Source of the DNA: Buttiauxella noackiae ATCC 51607
GTDB lineage: Bacteria > Pseudomonadota > Gammaproteobacteria > Enterobacterales > Enterobacteriaceae
NCBI RefSeq assembly: GCF_001654865.1
Contig: NZ_LXEO01000008.1
Coordinates: forward strand, 124,001 to 188,000
Length of the DNA stretch: 64,000 bases
Direction of reading: 5' to 3'
Numbering within the stretch: position 1 is the first letter of the stretch; every line of letters begins with the position of its first letter. Shown here in pieces: positions 9,280 to 22,602 of the stretch. Under the pieces are notes generated by a model. It ran no database searches. It had not been told where the DNA came from and saw only the letters and a program-made list of their open reading frames with translations. The translations under genes and the position numbers were made by a program.

Positions 9280-11001
9280 CTACAAACGCTGGTGGAAATG
9301 ATAATAACGCCCACCGCTGGCCATTAAATCTGGGTGATTACCTTGCTCAATAATTTGCCCGTTGTCCATCACAATTATGCTGTCGAAATTAGCGAGTCCA
9401 CGCAGGCGATGGGTAACCATCAGCACGGTCTTTTCTTTGGTCACTTCGGCCAGCAAATCAAGTATCTGGCGCTCTGTTTCAGCATCCAGACCCTCAGTTG
9501 GTTCGTCCAATAAGAACAGAGGGGCATCGTGTAATAACGCACGTGCAATCGCCAGTCGACGTAACTCGCCGCCAGACAGCTGTCGGCCACCTTCACCAAG
9601 CCAGCTATTGAGACCAGCATCTTCTAATAACTTCTCAAGACCAACGCGGGTCAGGATACTGCTGAGTTGTTCATCGCTGGCCTGCGGAGCTGCAAGCAGT
9701 AAGTTATCGCGCAATGTGGCGCTAAACAGATGTACACGTTGTGATACGACGCTCGTGGCAGCACGCAAAGCCGTTTCATCAAATTGACTTAAGGCTTCGC
9801 CATTAATACGAATTTCGCCGTGGTGTGGTTCCCAGGCGCGAGTAAGTAACTGGAGTAGAGTGGATTTCCCACAGCCAGTGCGCCCCAGAATCGCGACATG
9901 TTGTCCTGCATCGACTTTAAGCGAGATACCGCGTAACGCCATCTGCGACTGGTCAGGATAAGCAAAGCTCAGATTGTTGATATCCAGCGCTACGCGTTCA
10001 GGAACGGCATGAGGTTGCTCAGTGAACACCACTTCTGGTTTTTGGCTAGTGATTTCCGTAACGCGCAGTGCCGAGGTAATCACCTGGCCCAGATGTTGAA
10101 ACGCACCGGTGACCGGAGCCAGGGCTTCGAAAGAGGCAAGGGCACAGAACACAAACAACGCGATAAGCGCGCCAGGTGTGGTATTCCCGCCAACACCCGC
10201 CGCAGCCATCCACAGCATCAATATTACTGCCGCGCCGCTAATAAGCAGCATCACGGCTTGCGAGAGAGCCGTAAGCTCAGCCTGGCGGCGCTGTGCTTCT
10301 TGCCAGCGATCTTCAGTCGCTTCGAGTTGCTGGCGATAACGCTGGGTAGCGCCAAAAATGGTTAACTCTGCGTGGCCCTGTAGCCATGCTGTGAGTTGCT
10401 GACGGTATTGTCCACGTTGGACAGTGATTGCCTCACCGGTTGATTTTCCAGCGAAATAAAACACCGGCGGTAACAACACTAACGTCGCCAGTAAGATAGC
10501 GCCGAGCGTAAGCGCCAACTCTACATCGAGCCAGCTTAAACCGAAGGTCACCACGACGATCACGACAAACGCGCCAACCATCGGAGAAATCACGCGCAGG
10601 TAAAGATGGTCAAGGGTGTCGACATCAGCAACCAGGCGATTAAGTAATTCGCCCTGACGAAAGCGTGCCAGTCCGGCAGGGGAGAGCGGAAGCAGTTTGC
10701 TAAAAGTGGAGACGCGCAAATGTTGAAGCACGCGGAACGTCGCATCATGGCTGACCAGACGTTCAAAGTAACGCCCTGCGGTACGCGTAATTGCACCACC
10801 ACGCACACCAGCGGCAGGCAGCATATAGTTAAAACTATAAATGCCCGCTACGCCGACAACGGCCGAGGCTGACAGGAACCAGCCCGAAAGCGTCAGAAGC
10901 CCAATACTTGCCAGTAGCGTGATAATTGCCAGCACCACGCCAAGCGTCAGCAGCCATTTATGGCGACAATAAAGCGCCAGGTAGGGTAGTAAAGCGCGCA
11001 T
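9280..11001 (-). CDS. cydC: Heterodimeric ABC exporter subunit CydC
   Basis: CydC pairs with CydD in an inner-membrane ABC exporter needed to assemble cytochrome bd and periplasmic cytochromes. It has been described as exporting glutathione and cysteine and, more recently, as handling haem. The 573 residues equal the E. coli length: six membrane helices in the N-terminal 310 residues, then an ATPase domain with Walker A GRTGCGKS, signature LSGGELRR and Walker [13 protein letters not shown]. Its ATG shares one base with the cydD stop (TAATG), indicating coupled translation. aat follows 53 bases later. Confidence 0.97.
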   Translation of the reverse strand: MRALLPYLALYCRHKWLLTLGVVLAIITLLASIGLLTLSGWFLSASAVVGVAGIYSFNYMLPAAGVRGGAITRTAGRYFERLVSHDATFRVLQHLRVSTFSKLLPLSPAGLARFRQGELLNRLVADVDTLDHLYLRVISPMVGAFVVIVVVTFGLSWLDVELALTLGAILLATLVLLPPVFYFAGKSTGEAITVQRGQYRQQLTAWLQGHAELTIFGATQRYRQQLEATEDRWQEAQRRQAELTALSQAVMLLISGAAVILMLWMAAAGVGGNTTPGALIALFVFCALASFEALAPVTGAFQHLGQVITSALRVTEITSQKPEVVFTEQPHAVPERVALDINNLSFAYPDQSQMALRGISLKVDAGQHVAILGRTGCGKSTLLQLLTRAWEPHHGEIRINGEALSQFDETALRAATSVVSQRVHLFSATLRDNLLLAAPQASDEQLSSILTRVGLEKLLEDAGLNSWLGEGGRQLSGGELRRLAIARALLHDAPLFLLDEPTEGLDAETERQILDLLAEVTKEKTVLMVTHRLRGLANFDSIIVMDNGQIIEQGNHPDLMASGGRYYHFHQRL

Positions 11002-12767
11002 TAAATCTCCTCCTGGCGATGAGCCAGTAACGTGGCAAACGGGCCTTCCTGAGAGGCAAGCGTTGCGTAATCTCCTTGCTGCACGATACGACCATCACGC
11101 ATCACCCACACCTCGTCCCAGCCGCTGATGTAGTCCAACTGGTGCGTTACCATTAACGTCGTTTGTTGACGGGAAGCGTCACTTAAAGCATCCATTACTC
11201 GCTGCTCGCTGTGAGCGTCCAGGCTTGCGGCTGGTTCATCCAGCAGTAACAATCCGCATGGCATCAATAAGGCGCGTGCTACGGCGACACGTTGTGCCTG
11301 GCCGACCGATAAGCGTGCAGCAGCTTCGCCAAGAGGTGTATCAATACCTTGCGGTAACAACGGCAGGAATTCGCTGACAGAGGCTTTTTCCAGTGCGGTA
11401 GCTAATTGTTCAGAGCTCGCATCTGGGGCACTCAACAGCACGTTTTCGCGGATGGTTGGAGCCGGAAGTTGTGGGTTTTGCCCAACCCAACTGAGTTGTT
11501 CGCGCCACCATTTAGGTTCAAGCTCTGAAAGCTCAATACCGTTGACCAGCAACTGCCCTTGATAAGGTAAAAAGCCAGATAACACATTGAGCAGTGAGCT
11601 TTTACCCGCACCACTTTGCCCAACCAAAACGACGCGTTGGTTGCCTGAAAGAGTGAAGTTCAGAGGCCCTGCGAGAACTTTTTCTTCGGTCGACAGGATA
11701 ACTAAATCACGCGCTTCAATGCAGATAGGTTCGTTGCAATTAAATTGTGCACTGCCTTTTTTACGTTCCTGCAATGGTGCATCGAGGAATGTCATCAGGC
11801 TATCAGCTGCACCTACGGCTTGTGCTTTAGCGTGATAGAAAGTGCCTAAATCGCGTAGCGGTTGGAAAAACTCAGGAGCGAGAATCAGGGCCAGAAAACC
11901 AGCAAACAGAGTCACGCCGGTGCTGTAATGGCCGAAGTTAAGTTCGCCCAGATAGGAGAAGCCGAAGTAAACCGCAACCACCGCGATTGAAAGTGAGGCG
12001 AAGAACTCCAGTACGCCGGATGAGAGGAACGCAAGGCGTAAAACTTCCATAGTACGCTGGCGGAAATCCTGCGAAGCAACACGGATATTTTCTGTTTCCG
12101 CGCTACCACGGTTAAACAAGCGAAGTGTTTCCATACCACGTAGGCGGTCAAGGAAATGTCCGCTCAGTCGTGCAAGCGCCTGGAAGTTACGGCGGTTCGC
12201 ATCTGCAGCCCCCATACCTACCATCGCCATAAACAGCGGGATAAGCGGTGCGGTGCAAAGCAAAATCAACGCAGCGACCCAGTTGGATGGGAAAATTACG
12301 ATTAAAATCAGTACCGGAACCATCACCGCAAGCGACATCTGTGGCAGGTAACGGGCGTAATAATCGTGCATATCTTCAATCTGTTCGAGAACCAGCGTTG
12401 CCCAACTGCCGACAGGTTTACCCTGAATTGAGGCAGGACCGGCTTCATGCACGCGGTCGAGCACTTTACGGCGTATTTCCTGCCGAATATGAAGCCCGGC
12501 GTAGAAACCGACTTTTTCTCGCAGCCATACGACCCAGGCTCGTAATACAAAAATCAGAATCAGGATAACGAACAGCAGAAGCAAAGCTTCACGCGGTATG
12601 TTTTCCATAATCATATGCTGCAACATCCTGGCTAAAATCCAGGCCTGAGCAACGATTAATAGCCCACTGACCAAACCCAAAAAACGGGAAAGCCCCAGCC
12701 AGCGGCGCGAGATAATACTTTGTGTTTTTAGCCAGCGGCTAAGTTCTTTTTGACGGGTTTTATTCAT
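11001..12767 (-). CDS. cydD: Heterodimeric ABC exporter subunit CydD
   Basis: CydD is the partner of CydC (588 residues, normal length). A basic N-terminus is followed by six membrane segments to about residue 310, then the ATPase domain with Walker A GQSGAGKS and Walker B LLLLDEPAASLD. Its signature motif is the divergent LSVGQAQR instead of LSGGQ, a family feature of this asymmetric transporter. It is the first gene of cydDC on the minus strand; the trxB terminator lies upstream. No damage is seen. Confidence 0.97.
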   Translation of the reverse strand: MNKTRQKELSRWLKTQSIISRRWLGLSRFLGLVSGLLIVAQAWILARMLQHMIMENIPREALLLLFVILILIFVLRAWVVWLREKVGFYAGLHIRQEIRRKVLDRVHEAGPASIQGKPVGSWATLVLEQIEDMHDYYARYLPQMSLAVMVPVLILIVIFPSNWVAALILLCTAPLIPLFMAMVGMGAADANRRNFQALARLSGHFLDRLRGMETLRLFNRGSAETENIRVASQDFRQRTMEVLRLAFLSSGVLEFFASLSIAVVAVYFGFSYLGELNFGHYSTGVTLFAGFLALILAPEFFQPLRDLGTFYHAKAQAVGAADSLMTFLDAPLQERKKGSAQFNCNEPICIEARDLVILSTEEKVLAGPLNFTLSGNQRVVLVGQSGAGKSSLLNVLSGFLPYQGQLLVNGIELSELEPKWWREQLSWVGQNPQLPAPTIRENVLLSAPDASSEQLATALEKASVSEFLPLLPQGIDTPLGEAAARLSVGQAQRVAVARALLMPCGLLLLDEPAASLDAHSEQRVMDALSDASRQQTTLMVTHQLDYISGWDEVWVMRDGRIVQQGDYATLASQEGPFATLLAHRQEEI

Positions 12768-12835
12768 GGTTGCCAGTGCAGGTAAATGATGAATTATCAG
12801 GCAAAATTTGCGGGCAATGTTACAACGCAGGCAAA

Positions 12836-12864
12836 AGAAAGGCGACTTATTCAGTCGCCTTTAC
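12836..12864 (-). terminator. trxB terminator
   Basis: AAAGGCGACT at 12838-12847 pairs with AGTCGCCTTT at 12853-12862 around a 5-base loop. On the minus strand the stem is followed by CTTTCTTTT-like sequence, fitting an intrinsic terminator for trxB. Confidence 0.8.
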
Positions 12865-12897
12865 GTATCTTCAAATTGTCGCTATGGATTACGAGAG

Positions 12898-14356
<1,459 letters not shown>

Positions 14357-14851
14357 ATGGTAGATAGTAAGAAGCGCCCTGGCAAAGATCTCGACCGCAT
14401 CGATCGTAACATTCTTAATGAGCTACAGAAGGATGGGCGTATTTCCAACGTCGAGCTTTCGAAGCGTGTTGGGCTTTCACCGACTCCGTGCCTTGAGCGC
14501 GTGCGTCGTCTGGAACGACAGGGTTTCATTCAGGGCTATACCGCTCTGTTGAACCCGCATTATCTGGATGCATCACTTCTGGTTTTTGTTGAGATTACTC
14601 TGAATCGTGGCGCGCCAGATGTGTTTGAGCAATTTAACGCCGCAGTGCAAAAACTTGAAGAAATTCAAGAGTGTCATTTGGTATCCGGTGATTTCGACTA
14701 TTTGTTGAAGACTCGTGTGCCTGATATGTCTGCGTACCGCAAATTACTAGGCGAGACCTTGTTGCGACTGCCGGGTGTGAACGATACCCGTACCTATGTG
14801 GTCATGGAAGAGGTCAAACAGAGCAATCGTCTGGTTATTAAGACCCGTTAA
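14357..14851 (+). CDS. lrp: Leucine-responsive regulatory protein Lrp
   Basis: Lrp is the global feast/famine regulator of amino acid metabolism, transport and pili. The 164-residue protein appears almost identical to E. coli Lrp. It has an N-terminal winged helix-turn-helix (about 15-60, with GRISNVELSKRVGLSPTP) and a C-terminal RAM domain for leucine binding and oligomerisation. It stands alone with a long leader; ftsK follows after a LexA-like box and a hairpin. serC downstream in this window belongs to an operon known to be controlled by Lrp in E. coli. Confidence 0.98.
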   Translation: MVDSKKRPGKDLDRIDRNILNELQKDGRISNVELSKRVGLSPTPCLERVRRLERQGFIQGYTALLNPHYLDASLLVFVEITLNRGAPDVFEQFNAAVQKLEEIQECHLVSGDFDYLLKTRVPDMSAYRKLLGETLLRLPGVNDTRTYVVMEEVKQSNRLVIKTR

Positions 14852-14891
14852 CACGGGCCAGGTGCAAAATCTGCGTATTTTGGTTACACTC

Positions 14892-14907
14892 CTGGTCATT
14901 CATACAG
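14892..14907 (+). promoter_or_regulatory. LexA (SOS) box upstream of ftsK
   Basis: CTGG-TCATTCAT-ACAG matches the core CTGT-N8-ACAG at 7 of 8 defined bases. It lies 66 bases before the ftsK start, where E. coli ftsK (dinH) has its SOS-inducible promoter. The right end overlaps the start of the lrp-ftsK hairpin. Confidence 0.6.
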
Positions 14908-14939
14908 CCACAGTGCCGGGAATGCCCGGCACTGTGGCT
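14906..14939 (+). terminator. Perfect 15-bp hairpin between lrp and ftsK
   Basis: AGCCACAGTGCCGGG (14906-14920) pairs with CCCGGCACTGTGGCT (14925-14939) around a 4-base loop. It follows lrp and precedes ftsK. The tract after it is only moderately T-rich (CTCCATATTTATT), so it may end lrp transcripts inefficiently, protect their 3' end, or act as an attenuator in front of ftsK. Confidence 0.55.
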
Positions 14940-14972
14940 CTCCATATTTATTAAGGACCTGGAGAGTCTTAC

Positions 14973-17900
14973 TTGAGCCAGGAATACACCGAAGAAAAAG
15001 AAGTTACATTGAGGAAACTCAGCAGCGGGCGTCGGGCATTAGAGGCCTTACTCCTCCTTGTTGCCATTTTTGCCGTCTATTTGATGGTAGCGCTGCTTAG
15101 TTTTAATCCTTCCGATCCCAGTTGGTCACAAACCGCATGGCACGAACCTATTCATAATTTAGGTGGGATGCCGGGTGCGTGGTTGGCCGATACGCTGCTG
15201 TTTATTTTTGGCGTAATGGCCTACACCATTCCGGTTATCATTATCGGTGCGTGTTGGTTTACTTTCCGCAATCGGGATAACGAAGAATTTATTGATTATT
15301 TTGCCGTTTCCTTACGCCTTATAGGCGTATTGGCCATGGTACTTACCGCCTGCGGCCTTGCTGCGATTAACGCCGATGATATTTGGTATTTTGCCTCCGG
15401 CGGGGTGATCGGTAGTTTGCTGAGCACTGCCATGATGCCATTGCTTAACAGCAGTGGCGGTACTATTGCTCTGTTGTGCGTGTGGGCGGCAGGTCTAACG
15501 TTGTTTACTGGTTGGTCCTGGGTCGGTATTGCTGAGAAAATTGGTAGTGCAACTTTGAGCGTGCTGACATTTGCCAGCAACCGCACTCGCCGAGATAACA
15601 CCTGGCAGGACGATGATTATGACTACGAAGAAGAACATGATGAAGAACACGCACCAGCAGTAGAAAAGCGTGAGTCTCGTCGTGCGCGTATTTTACGTGG
15701 GGCATTGGCTCGCAAGCAGCGTATCTCAGAGAAATTCGCCAATCCAAATGCACGCAAAACAGACTCGGCGCTATTTTCTGGCAAAAGAATGGATGATGCC
15801 GAGGATGATGTTTTGTTCTCGCCAAATAAAGCCACACTCCCGGAAGATGACGTGCTCTTCTCTGGTAACAAAGCAACGTTGCCAGAAAGCGATGAGTACG
15901 ATCCGCTATTACACGGACAGTCTATTGTCGCGCCAGTCGCTGCTGCTGCCGCAATGGCGAACCCTGCTTATGCCGCTCCAGTGATGCCAACGGGTACCGT
16001 ATCTCCTGTAGCCACGCCTGCGCCGGAAGTGGTGGAGACTCCGGCAATCGCCTGGGAACCTGCACCGACAACGGTGACTCCTGATCCGGTGCTTGCACCG
16101 ACACCTGAAAGTTACCATGCGCCTCGAGCAGCGGAACAATACAACTCGCAACAGGTGACCAGCCATTGGTCTGAACCAGAAATGGTTCAGCCTGTTGTTG
16201 AACCAGCTCCTGTTCAGCCAGTTTATTACGATCCAACACCCGTTCAACCAATTGCTGAGCCTGAACCTGTTGAAGAGATAAAGCCGGCCGTTCGTCCACC
16301 GATCTATCATTTTGAAGAAGTCGAAGCCAAACGTGCTCGTGAACGTGAACAACTGGCGGCCTGGTATCAGCCGGTTAATGAACCGAAACCCGATCCTTAT
16401 GGGTATGACAGTTCCCCGGCATTTGCATCTACATCAGTGCCGGATTCTTCACGTTCTGAAGCGCCAGCTATACCTCAGGGCTTCTCTGGCGTTGTGCCGG
16501 AGGTTCCGATCGTAGCGGCTCCATCTGTTCCGCAAGGTGTTAAAGATGCAGCGAAAGCTGCGGGTGCCGTGGCTGCGTTTAGTCCGGTATTCAGTATTGC
16601 CAGCGATGCGCCACGCCCTCAGGTTAAAGAGGGGATTGGCCCACAGCTACCACGTCCGAATCGTGTACGCGTGCCGACTCGTCGTGAACTTGCCTCTTAC
16701 GGAATTAAGTTGCCGTCTCAGCGTATGGCTGAAGAGGAAGCGCGTCGCCAGAATGGCATGGATATTGAAGACGACTATGCCGACGATGCACAAGAAATGG
16801 AACAGCATGAACTTGCTCGCCAGTTTGCGGCTCAACAGCAGCAGCGTTATGGTGAAGAGTATGAAGACGACTCTTTGCAGCAAGACGAAGATGAGGCCGA
16901 GCAGGCTGAATTAGCCCGCCAGTTTGCTGCACAACAGCAACAGCGTTATTCAGAACCCCAGCAGCAGCCGAATCAGCAACAGCCAAATAATGTGCCGTTC
17001 TCATTGGATGATTTTGATTTCTCACCAATGAAAACGTTAGTGAATGATGGACCAAGTGAGCCATTGTTTACGCCGGGTCACGTTGAAGAACCAGTTCCTG
17101 TGCAGCAACCGCAAAATTGGCAGGCAGTTCCACAGCCGCATGTGCAACAACAACCGACACCTGCACCAGTTGCCACCCCATCGATAAAAGAAAGCTTGAT
17201 CCATCCTTTCCTGATGCGTAATGGTGATGACCGTCCGTTGCAGCGCCCAACCACGCCGTTGCCGTCTTTGGATTTGCTGACCTCTCCACCTGCGGAAGTT
17301 GAACCAATAGATACTTTTGCTCTTGAGCAAATGGCGCGTCTGGTTGAAGCCCGCCTTGCGGATTACCGCATTAAAGCCGATGTGGTGGATTACTCGCCGG
17401 GTCCGGTAATTACACGATTTGAGCTTGATTTAGCGCCTGGAGTTAAAGCCGCGCGTATTTCTAACTTGTCTCGCGACCTTGCTCGTTCGTTGTCGACAGT
17501 GGCCGTGCGTGTTGTCGAAGTTATCCCGGGTAAACCGTATGTGGGCCTGGAATTACCAAATAAAAAGCGCCAAACCGTATACCTGCGCGAAGTGCTGGAT
17601 TGTGCCAAATTCCGTGAAAGCACTTCGCCACTGACAGTGGTATTAGGTAAAGATATAGGTGGCGAACCGGTTATTGCTGATCTTGCAAAAATGCCGCACC
17701 TGCTGGTAGCCGGTACAACTGGTTCCGGAAAGTCCGTTGGCGTAAACGCCATGATCCTTAGCATGTTGTATAAAGCCACTCCTGACGATGTGCGCTTTAT
17801 TATGATCGACCCGAAAATGCTTGAGTTGTCAGTGTATGAAGGCATTCCACATCTGTTAACTGAAGTCGTAACAGATATGAAAGATGCTGCCAATGCATTG

Positions 17901-18734
17901 CGCTGGAGCGTTAACGAAATGGAACGTCGTTACAAGCTGATGTCCGCGTTAGGCGTGCGAAATCTGGCGGGTTACAACGAACGCGTGTTGGAAGCTGAAC
18001 GCATGGGCCGCCCAATCCCAGATCCATTCTGGAAGCCGGGCGACAGTATGGAAGTTTCCCATCCAATGCTTGAGAAACTGCCGTATATCGTCGTGCTGGT
18101 GGATGAGTTTGCCGACCTGATGATGACGGTCGGTAAGAAAGTTGAAGAGTTGATCGCTCGCCTGGCGCAGAAAGCGCGTGCTGCAGGCATTCACTTAGTT
18201 TTAGCTACTCAGCGTCCATCGGTAGATGTGATTACAGGCTTGATTAAAGCCAACATCCCAACGCGTGTGGCGTTTACGGTATCGAGCAAAATTGACTCCC
18301 GTACCATCCTCGATCAGGCTGGTGCTGAGTCTCTGCTGGGCATGGGTGACATGCTTTATTCCGGACCAAACTCTACTTTGCCGGTTCGTGTCCATGGTGC
18401 GTTTGTTCGTGACCAGGAAGTCCATGCTGTCGTTCAGGACTGGAAAGCGCGTGGTCGCCCACAATACATCACTGGCATTACTTCCGATAACGAAAGTGAA
18501 GGCGGTACAGGTGGTGGTCTTGACGGTGATGAAGAACTCGATCCGCTATTTGATCAAGCAGTCGCTTTTGTAGTCGAAAAACGTAAAGCGTCTATTTCCG
18601 GAGTTCAGCGTCAGTTCCGCATCGGCTATAACCGTGCAGCCCGAATTGTTGAACAAATGGAAGCGCAGGGTATCGTGAGTCCGCAAGGGCATAATGGTAA
18701 CCGCGAAGTGCTTGCGCCACCGCCATTTGAATAA
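14973..18734 (+). CDS. ftsK: Cell division DNA translocase FtsK
   Basis: FtsK links septum formation to chromosome dimer resolution. Its N-terminal domain (about 1-200, with four membrane segments) joins the divisome. A long Pro/Gln/Ala-rich linker follows. The C-terminal motor pumps DNA and activates XerCD at dif. Walker A GTTGSGKS is at 914-921 and Walker B (VDEFAD) at about 1043. The winged-helix gamma domain that reads KOPS occupies roughly the last 65 residues ([20 protein letters not shown] region). It is 1253 residues against about 1329 in E. coli because the linker lacks the long QQPVAPQ repeat array. The linker does hold a tandem 14-residue repeat (278-305) and a 33-residue-period repeat of [14 protein letters not shown] (613 and 646). 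The start is TTG, after GGAG. Confidence 0.96.
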   Translation: MSQEYTEEKEVTLRKLSSGRRALEALLLLVAIFAVYLMVALLSFNPSDPSWSQTAWHEPIHNLGGMPGAWLADTLLFIFGVMAYTIPVIIIGACWFTFRNRDNEEFIDYFAVSLRLIGVLAMVLTACGLAAINADDIWYFASGGVIGSLLSTAMMPLLNSSGGTIALLCVWAAGLTLFTGWSWVGIAEKIGSATLSVLTFASNRTRRDNTWQDDDYDYEEEHDEEHAPAVEKRESRRARILRGALARKQRISEKFANPNARKTDSALFSGKRMDDAEDDVLFSPNKATLPEDDVLFSGNKATLPESDEYDPLLHGQSIVAPVAAAAAMANPAYAAPVMPTGTVSPVATPAPEVVETPAIAWEPAPTTVTPDPVLAPTPESYHAPRAAEQYNSQQVTSHWSEPEMVQPVVEPAPVQPVYYDPTPVQPIAEPEPVEEIKPAVRPPIYHFEEVEAKRAREREQLAAWYQPVNEPKPDPYGYDSSPAFASTSVPDSSRSEAPAIPQGFSGVVPEVPIVAAPSVPQGVKDAAKAAGAVAAFSPVFSIASDAPRPQVKEGIGPQLPRPNRVRVPTRRELASYGIKLPSQRMAEEEARRQNGMDIEDDYADDAQEMEQHELARQFAAQQQQRYGEEYEDDSLQQDEDEAEQAELARQFAAQQQQRYSEPQQQPNQQQPNNVPFSLDDFDFSPMKTLVNDGPSEPLFTPGHVEEPVPVQQPQNWQAVPQPHVQQQPTPAPVATPSIKESLIHPFLMRNGDDRPLQRPTTPLPSLDLLTSPPAEVEPIDTFALEQMARLVEARLADYRIKADVVDYSPGPVITRFELDLAPGVKAARISNLSRDLARSLSTVAVRVVEVIPGKPYVGLELPNKKRQTVYLREVLDCAKFRESTSPLTVVLGKDIGGEPVIADLAKMPHLLVAGTTGSGKSVGVNAMILSMLYKATPDDVRFIMIDPKMLELSVYEGIPHLLTEVVTDMKDAANALRWSVNEMERRYKLMSALGVRNLAGYNERVLEAERMGRPIPDPFWKPGDSMEVSHPMLEKLPYIVVLVDEFADLMMTVGKKVEELIARLAQKARAAGIHLVLATQRPSVDVITGLIKANIPTRVAFTVSSKIDSRTILDQAGAESLLGMGDMLYSGPNSTLPVRVHGAFVRDQEVHAVVQDWKARGRPQYITGITSDNESEGGTGGGLDGDEELDPLFDQAVAFVVEKRKASISGVQRQFRIGYNRAARIVEQMEAQGIVSPQGHNGNREVLAPPPFE

Positions 18735-18746
18735 TTCTAAGCAAAA

Positions 18747-18769
18747 GAGCCGTCGTTACGGCTCCTTTG
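18747..18769 (+). terminator. Weak hairpin after ftsK
   Basis: GAGCCGT (18747-18753) pairs with ACGGCTC (18758-18764), followed by CTTTG. The stem is short and the T tract poor, so termination between ftsK and lolA is probably incomplete. Confidence 0.4.
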
Positions 18770-18897
18770 CAAAGAAGGGTAAATTACCGGAAAATCAGCT
18801 TATTCTTCTGTTGCTACAGAATAACTCTCGACTAGAGTGGGCAGCAGAAATACCACAGCGCAGTCGCTTTGTGGCGCATGAATTTTAAGGAATCATA

Positions 18898-19509
18898 ATG
18901 AAAAAAATCGCTATTACTTGTGCTTTGTTGGCTGCTCTGACTGCAACCGCTGCCTGGGCAGACGCCGCAGGTGATCTGAAAGCTCGTCTGGACAAAGTCA
19001 GCAGCTTCCACGCGAGTTTTACTCAGAAAGTGACTGATGGCAGCGGTGCCGCAGTCCAGGAAGGTCAGGGTGATTTGTGGGTTAAACGTCCGAATTTGTT
19101 CAACTGGCATATGACTCAGCCAGATGAAAGCATTCTGGTTTCTGATGGCAAAACATTGTGGTTCTACAATCCGTTTGTTGAGCAAGTTAGTGCAACTTGG
19201 CTGAAAGATGCGACCGGTAATACCCCGTTTATGCTGATTGCGCGCAACCAAAGCAGTGACTGGCAGCAATACAACATCAAACAAAGCGGCGACGATTTTG
19301 TTCTGACGCCAAAAACCAGCGCTGGGAACCTTAAACAGTTCACCATAAACGTCGGGAACGACGGGACTATCCATCAGTTCAGTGCGATTGAGCAAGACGA
19401 TCAACGCAGCAGCTATGCACTGAAAACGCAGCAGAATGGCGCGGTGGATATGAGTAAGTTTACGTTTACCCCGCCTAAAGGCGTGACGGTGGACGACCAA
19501 CGTAAGTAG
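18898..19509 (+). CDS. lolA: Outer-membrane lipoprotein carrier protein LolA
   Basis: LolA is the periplasmic chaperone that takes lipoproteins from LolCDE and delivers them to LolB at the outer membrane. The 203-residue precursor has a Sec signal peptide (MKKI followed by a hydrophobic stretch, predicted cleavage AWA|DAAG after residue 21). The mature part forms the usual half-open beta barrel, with the conserved RPNLFNWHM segment. A ribosome site AAGGAA precedes ATG 18898. rarA starts 8 bases downstream, so the two are co-transcribed. Confidence 0.97.
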   Translation: MKKIAITCALLAALTATAAWADAAGDLKARLDKVSSFHASFTQKVTDGSGAAVQEGQGDLWVKRPNLFNWHMTQPDESILVSDGKTLWFYNPFVEQVSATWLKDATGNTPFMLIARNQSSDWQQYNIKQSGDDFVLTPKTSAGNLKQFTINVGNDGTIHQFSAIEQDDQRSSYALKTQQNGAVDMSKFTFTPPKGVTVDDQRK

Positions 19510-19517
19510 AGGTATGA

Positions 19518-20861
19518 GTGAGCAACCTGTCGCTCGATTTTTCTGAGAATACCTTCAAACCTCTGGCCGCGCGTATGCGGCCAGAAAATCTCGCGCAATA
19601 TATCGGCCAACAACATCTACTCGCACCGGGCAAACCGCTTCCAAAAGCGATAGAAGCGGGGCATCTCCATTCAATGATTTTATGGGGGCCGCCGGGCACG
19701 GGCAAAACGACATTGGCTGAAGTAATTGCTCACTATGCTGACGCGGATGTAGAACGCATTTCGGCTGTCACTTCAGGTGTCAAAGAAATCCGCGAAGCCA
19801 TAGAGCGCGCACGCCAGAATCGCAATGCCGGGCGGCGCACAATTCTGTTTGTCGACGAAGTCCATCGCTTCAACAAAAGCCAGCAAGATGCTTTTTTGCC
19901 GCACATTGAAGACGGCACGATTACGTTTATTGGCGCAACTACTGAAAATCCCTCATTCGAGCTCAATTCGGCACTGTTGTCGCGCGCTCGCGTTTACTTG
20001 CTCAAATCGCTCACCACTGAAGATATTGAGAAAGTTCTCGACCAGGCGATGAATGATGCTGCGCGCGGCTACGGTGGGCAAAATATCGTCCTGCCTGATG
20101 ACACGCGTCTTGCAATCGCAGAACTAGTCAATGGGGACGCACGGCGCGCATTGAACACGCTGGAAATGATGGCTGATATGGCCGAAATCGATGCCAGCGG
20201 TCAGCGTGTTCTACAAATTGCTCTGTTAACTGAAATTGCTGGGGAACGCAGTGCTCGCTTTGATAATAAAGGCGACCGTTTTTACGATCTTATTTCTGCG
20301 TTACACAAATCGGTGCGTGGCTCATCACCTGATGCAGCTCTGTACTGGTATGCGCGTATTATCACCGCCGGTGGCGATCCGTTATACGTAGCCAGACGTT
20401 TGCTTGCGATCGCGTCCGAAGATGTGGGAAATGCCGATCCTCGTGGGATGCAGGTTGCTATTTCTGCGTGGGACTGCTTTACCCGTGTCGGCCCGGCAGA
20501 AGGCGAACGTGCAATTGCTCAGGCCATTGTTTATTTAGCCTGCGCACCTAAAAGTAATGCGGTTTACACTGCATTCAAAGCCGCAATGGCGGATGCTCGT
20601 GAGCGTCCGGATTATGACGTTCCGGTTCATTTACGTAATGCCCCAACCAAATTGATGAAAGAAATGGGGTATGGTCAGGAGTATCGCTACGCTCATGATG
20701 AACCCAATGCTTATGCTTCCGGAGAAGTTTACTTCCCGCAGGAAATGGCACAAACACGTTATTATCAGCCGACAAACAGAGGTCTTGAAGGCAAGATTGG
20801 TGAAAAGCTCGCCTGGCTTGCTGAACAGGATCAAAATAGCCCGACAAAACGCTACCGATAA
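19518..20861 (+). CDS. rarA: Replication-associated recombination ATPase RarA (MgsA)
   Basis: RarA is an AAA+ ATPase of the clamp-loader clade (Mgs1/WRNIP1 family) that acts at stalled replication forks and in gap formation. At 447 residues it matches E. coli. It has Walker A GPPGTGKT near 54-61, Walker [13 protein letters not shown], sensor 1 [11 protein letters not shown] with an arginine finger in LLSRARV, and the MgsA C-terminal tetramerisation domain. The start is GTG 19518, as recalled for E. coli, with GAGGTATGA upstream. It lies 8 bases after lolA and 94 bases before serS. Confidence 0.96.
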   Translation: MSNLSLDFSENTFKPLAARMRPENLAQYIGQQHLLAPGKPLPKAIEAGHLHSMILWGPPGTGKTTLAEVIAHYADADVERISAVTSGVKEIREAIERARQNRNAGRRTILFVDEVHRFNKSQQDAFLPHIEDGTITFIGATTENPSFELNSALLSRARVYLLKSLTTEDIEKVLDQAMNDAARGYGGQNIVLPDDTRLAIAELVNGDARRALNTLEMMADMAEIDASGQRVLQIALLTEIAGERSARFDNKGDRFYDLISALHKSVRGSSPDAALYWYARIITAGGDPLYVARRLLAIASEDVGNADPRGMQVAISAWDCFTRVGPAEGERAIAQAIVYLACAPKSNAVYTAFKAAMADARERPDYDVPVHLRNAPTKLMKEMGYGQEYRYAHDEPNAYASGEVYFPQEMAQTRYYQPTNRGLEGKIGEKLAWLAEQDQNSPTKRYR

Positions 20862-20934
20862 TTCAGGCGTTGCGGTAAGGTTAGCAAGACTATCATTGCG
20901 GTTGCAGGCTGTGACCGCTATCCCCTTCATTTAA

Positions 20935-22248
<1,314 letters not shown>

Positions 22249-22272
22249 TGTATTAGTGCTGCTTTATTCTTG

Positions 22273-22297
22273 AAAAGCGCCTGCGGGCGCTTTTTTT
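22273..22297 (+). terminator. serS terminator
   Basis: AGCGCC (22276-22281) and GGCGCT (22286-22291) form a GC-rich stem with flanking A tract and are followed by seven T residues. This is a textbook intrinsic terminator directly after serS. Confidence 0.9.
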
Positions 22298-22602
22298 ATG
22301 CCGTAAACATTCTCATTACCACAGATAATCTGCCTTTATTGACACCAGACAATAACAAATACCCCTATATGAGTATTATCCCTCCCGGAAAGAGAGTGGT
22401 GATTATTAATACAATTCGTTCAGGGTCCTTATCATTTGATGGTTTCAGGTTACATGATGTAACTGGACTGACAATTTTGGCCCAGACATAAACCAAAAAC
22501 ACTCCTTTCTCTTTTGGGCTGAGCAATGGATACGCGTGCCGCAATTTAGTCAGTAACCGTTGCCAGCTTGTTTAAATGTGAGCACTAAACAAGTGGGTCA
22601 TT
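22298..22602 (+). other. dmsA upstream regulatory region
   Basis: These 305 bases separate the serS terminator from dmsA. They hold an FNR box and a -10 element placed like an FNR class II promoter, then a leader of about 215 bases. The 73-codon frame at 22270-22491 starts inside the serS terminator and has no ribosome site, so I do not call it a gene. Confidence 0.6.
22339..22379 (+). promoter_or_regulatory. FNR-dependent dmsA promoter
   Basis: TTGAC-ACCA-GACAA at 22339-22352 matches the FNR consensus TTGAT-N4-ATCAA at 8 of 10 bases and closely resembles the site I recall for E. coli dmsA. A TATTAT -10 lies at 22374-22379, which puts transcription start near 22386 and the FNR centre near -41, the class II position. 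This fits anaerobic induction of DMSO reductase. Confidence 0.7.

Noticed and set aside
22270-22491. 73-codon frame between serS and dmsA
   Set aside because: It begins inside the serS terminator hairpin, has no ribosome site, and covers the FNR-dependent dmsA promoter.
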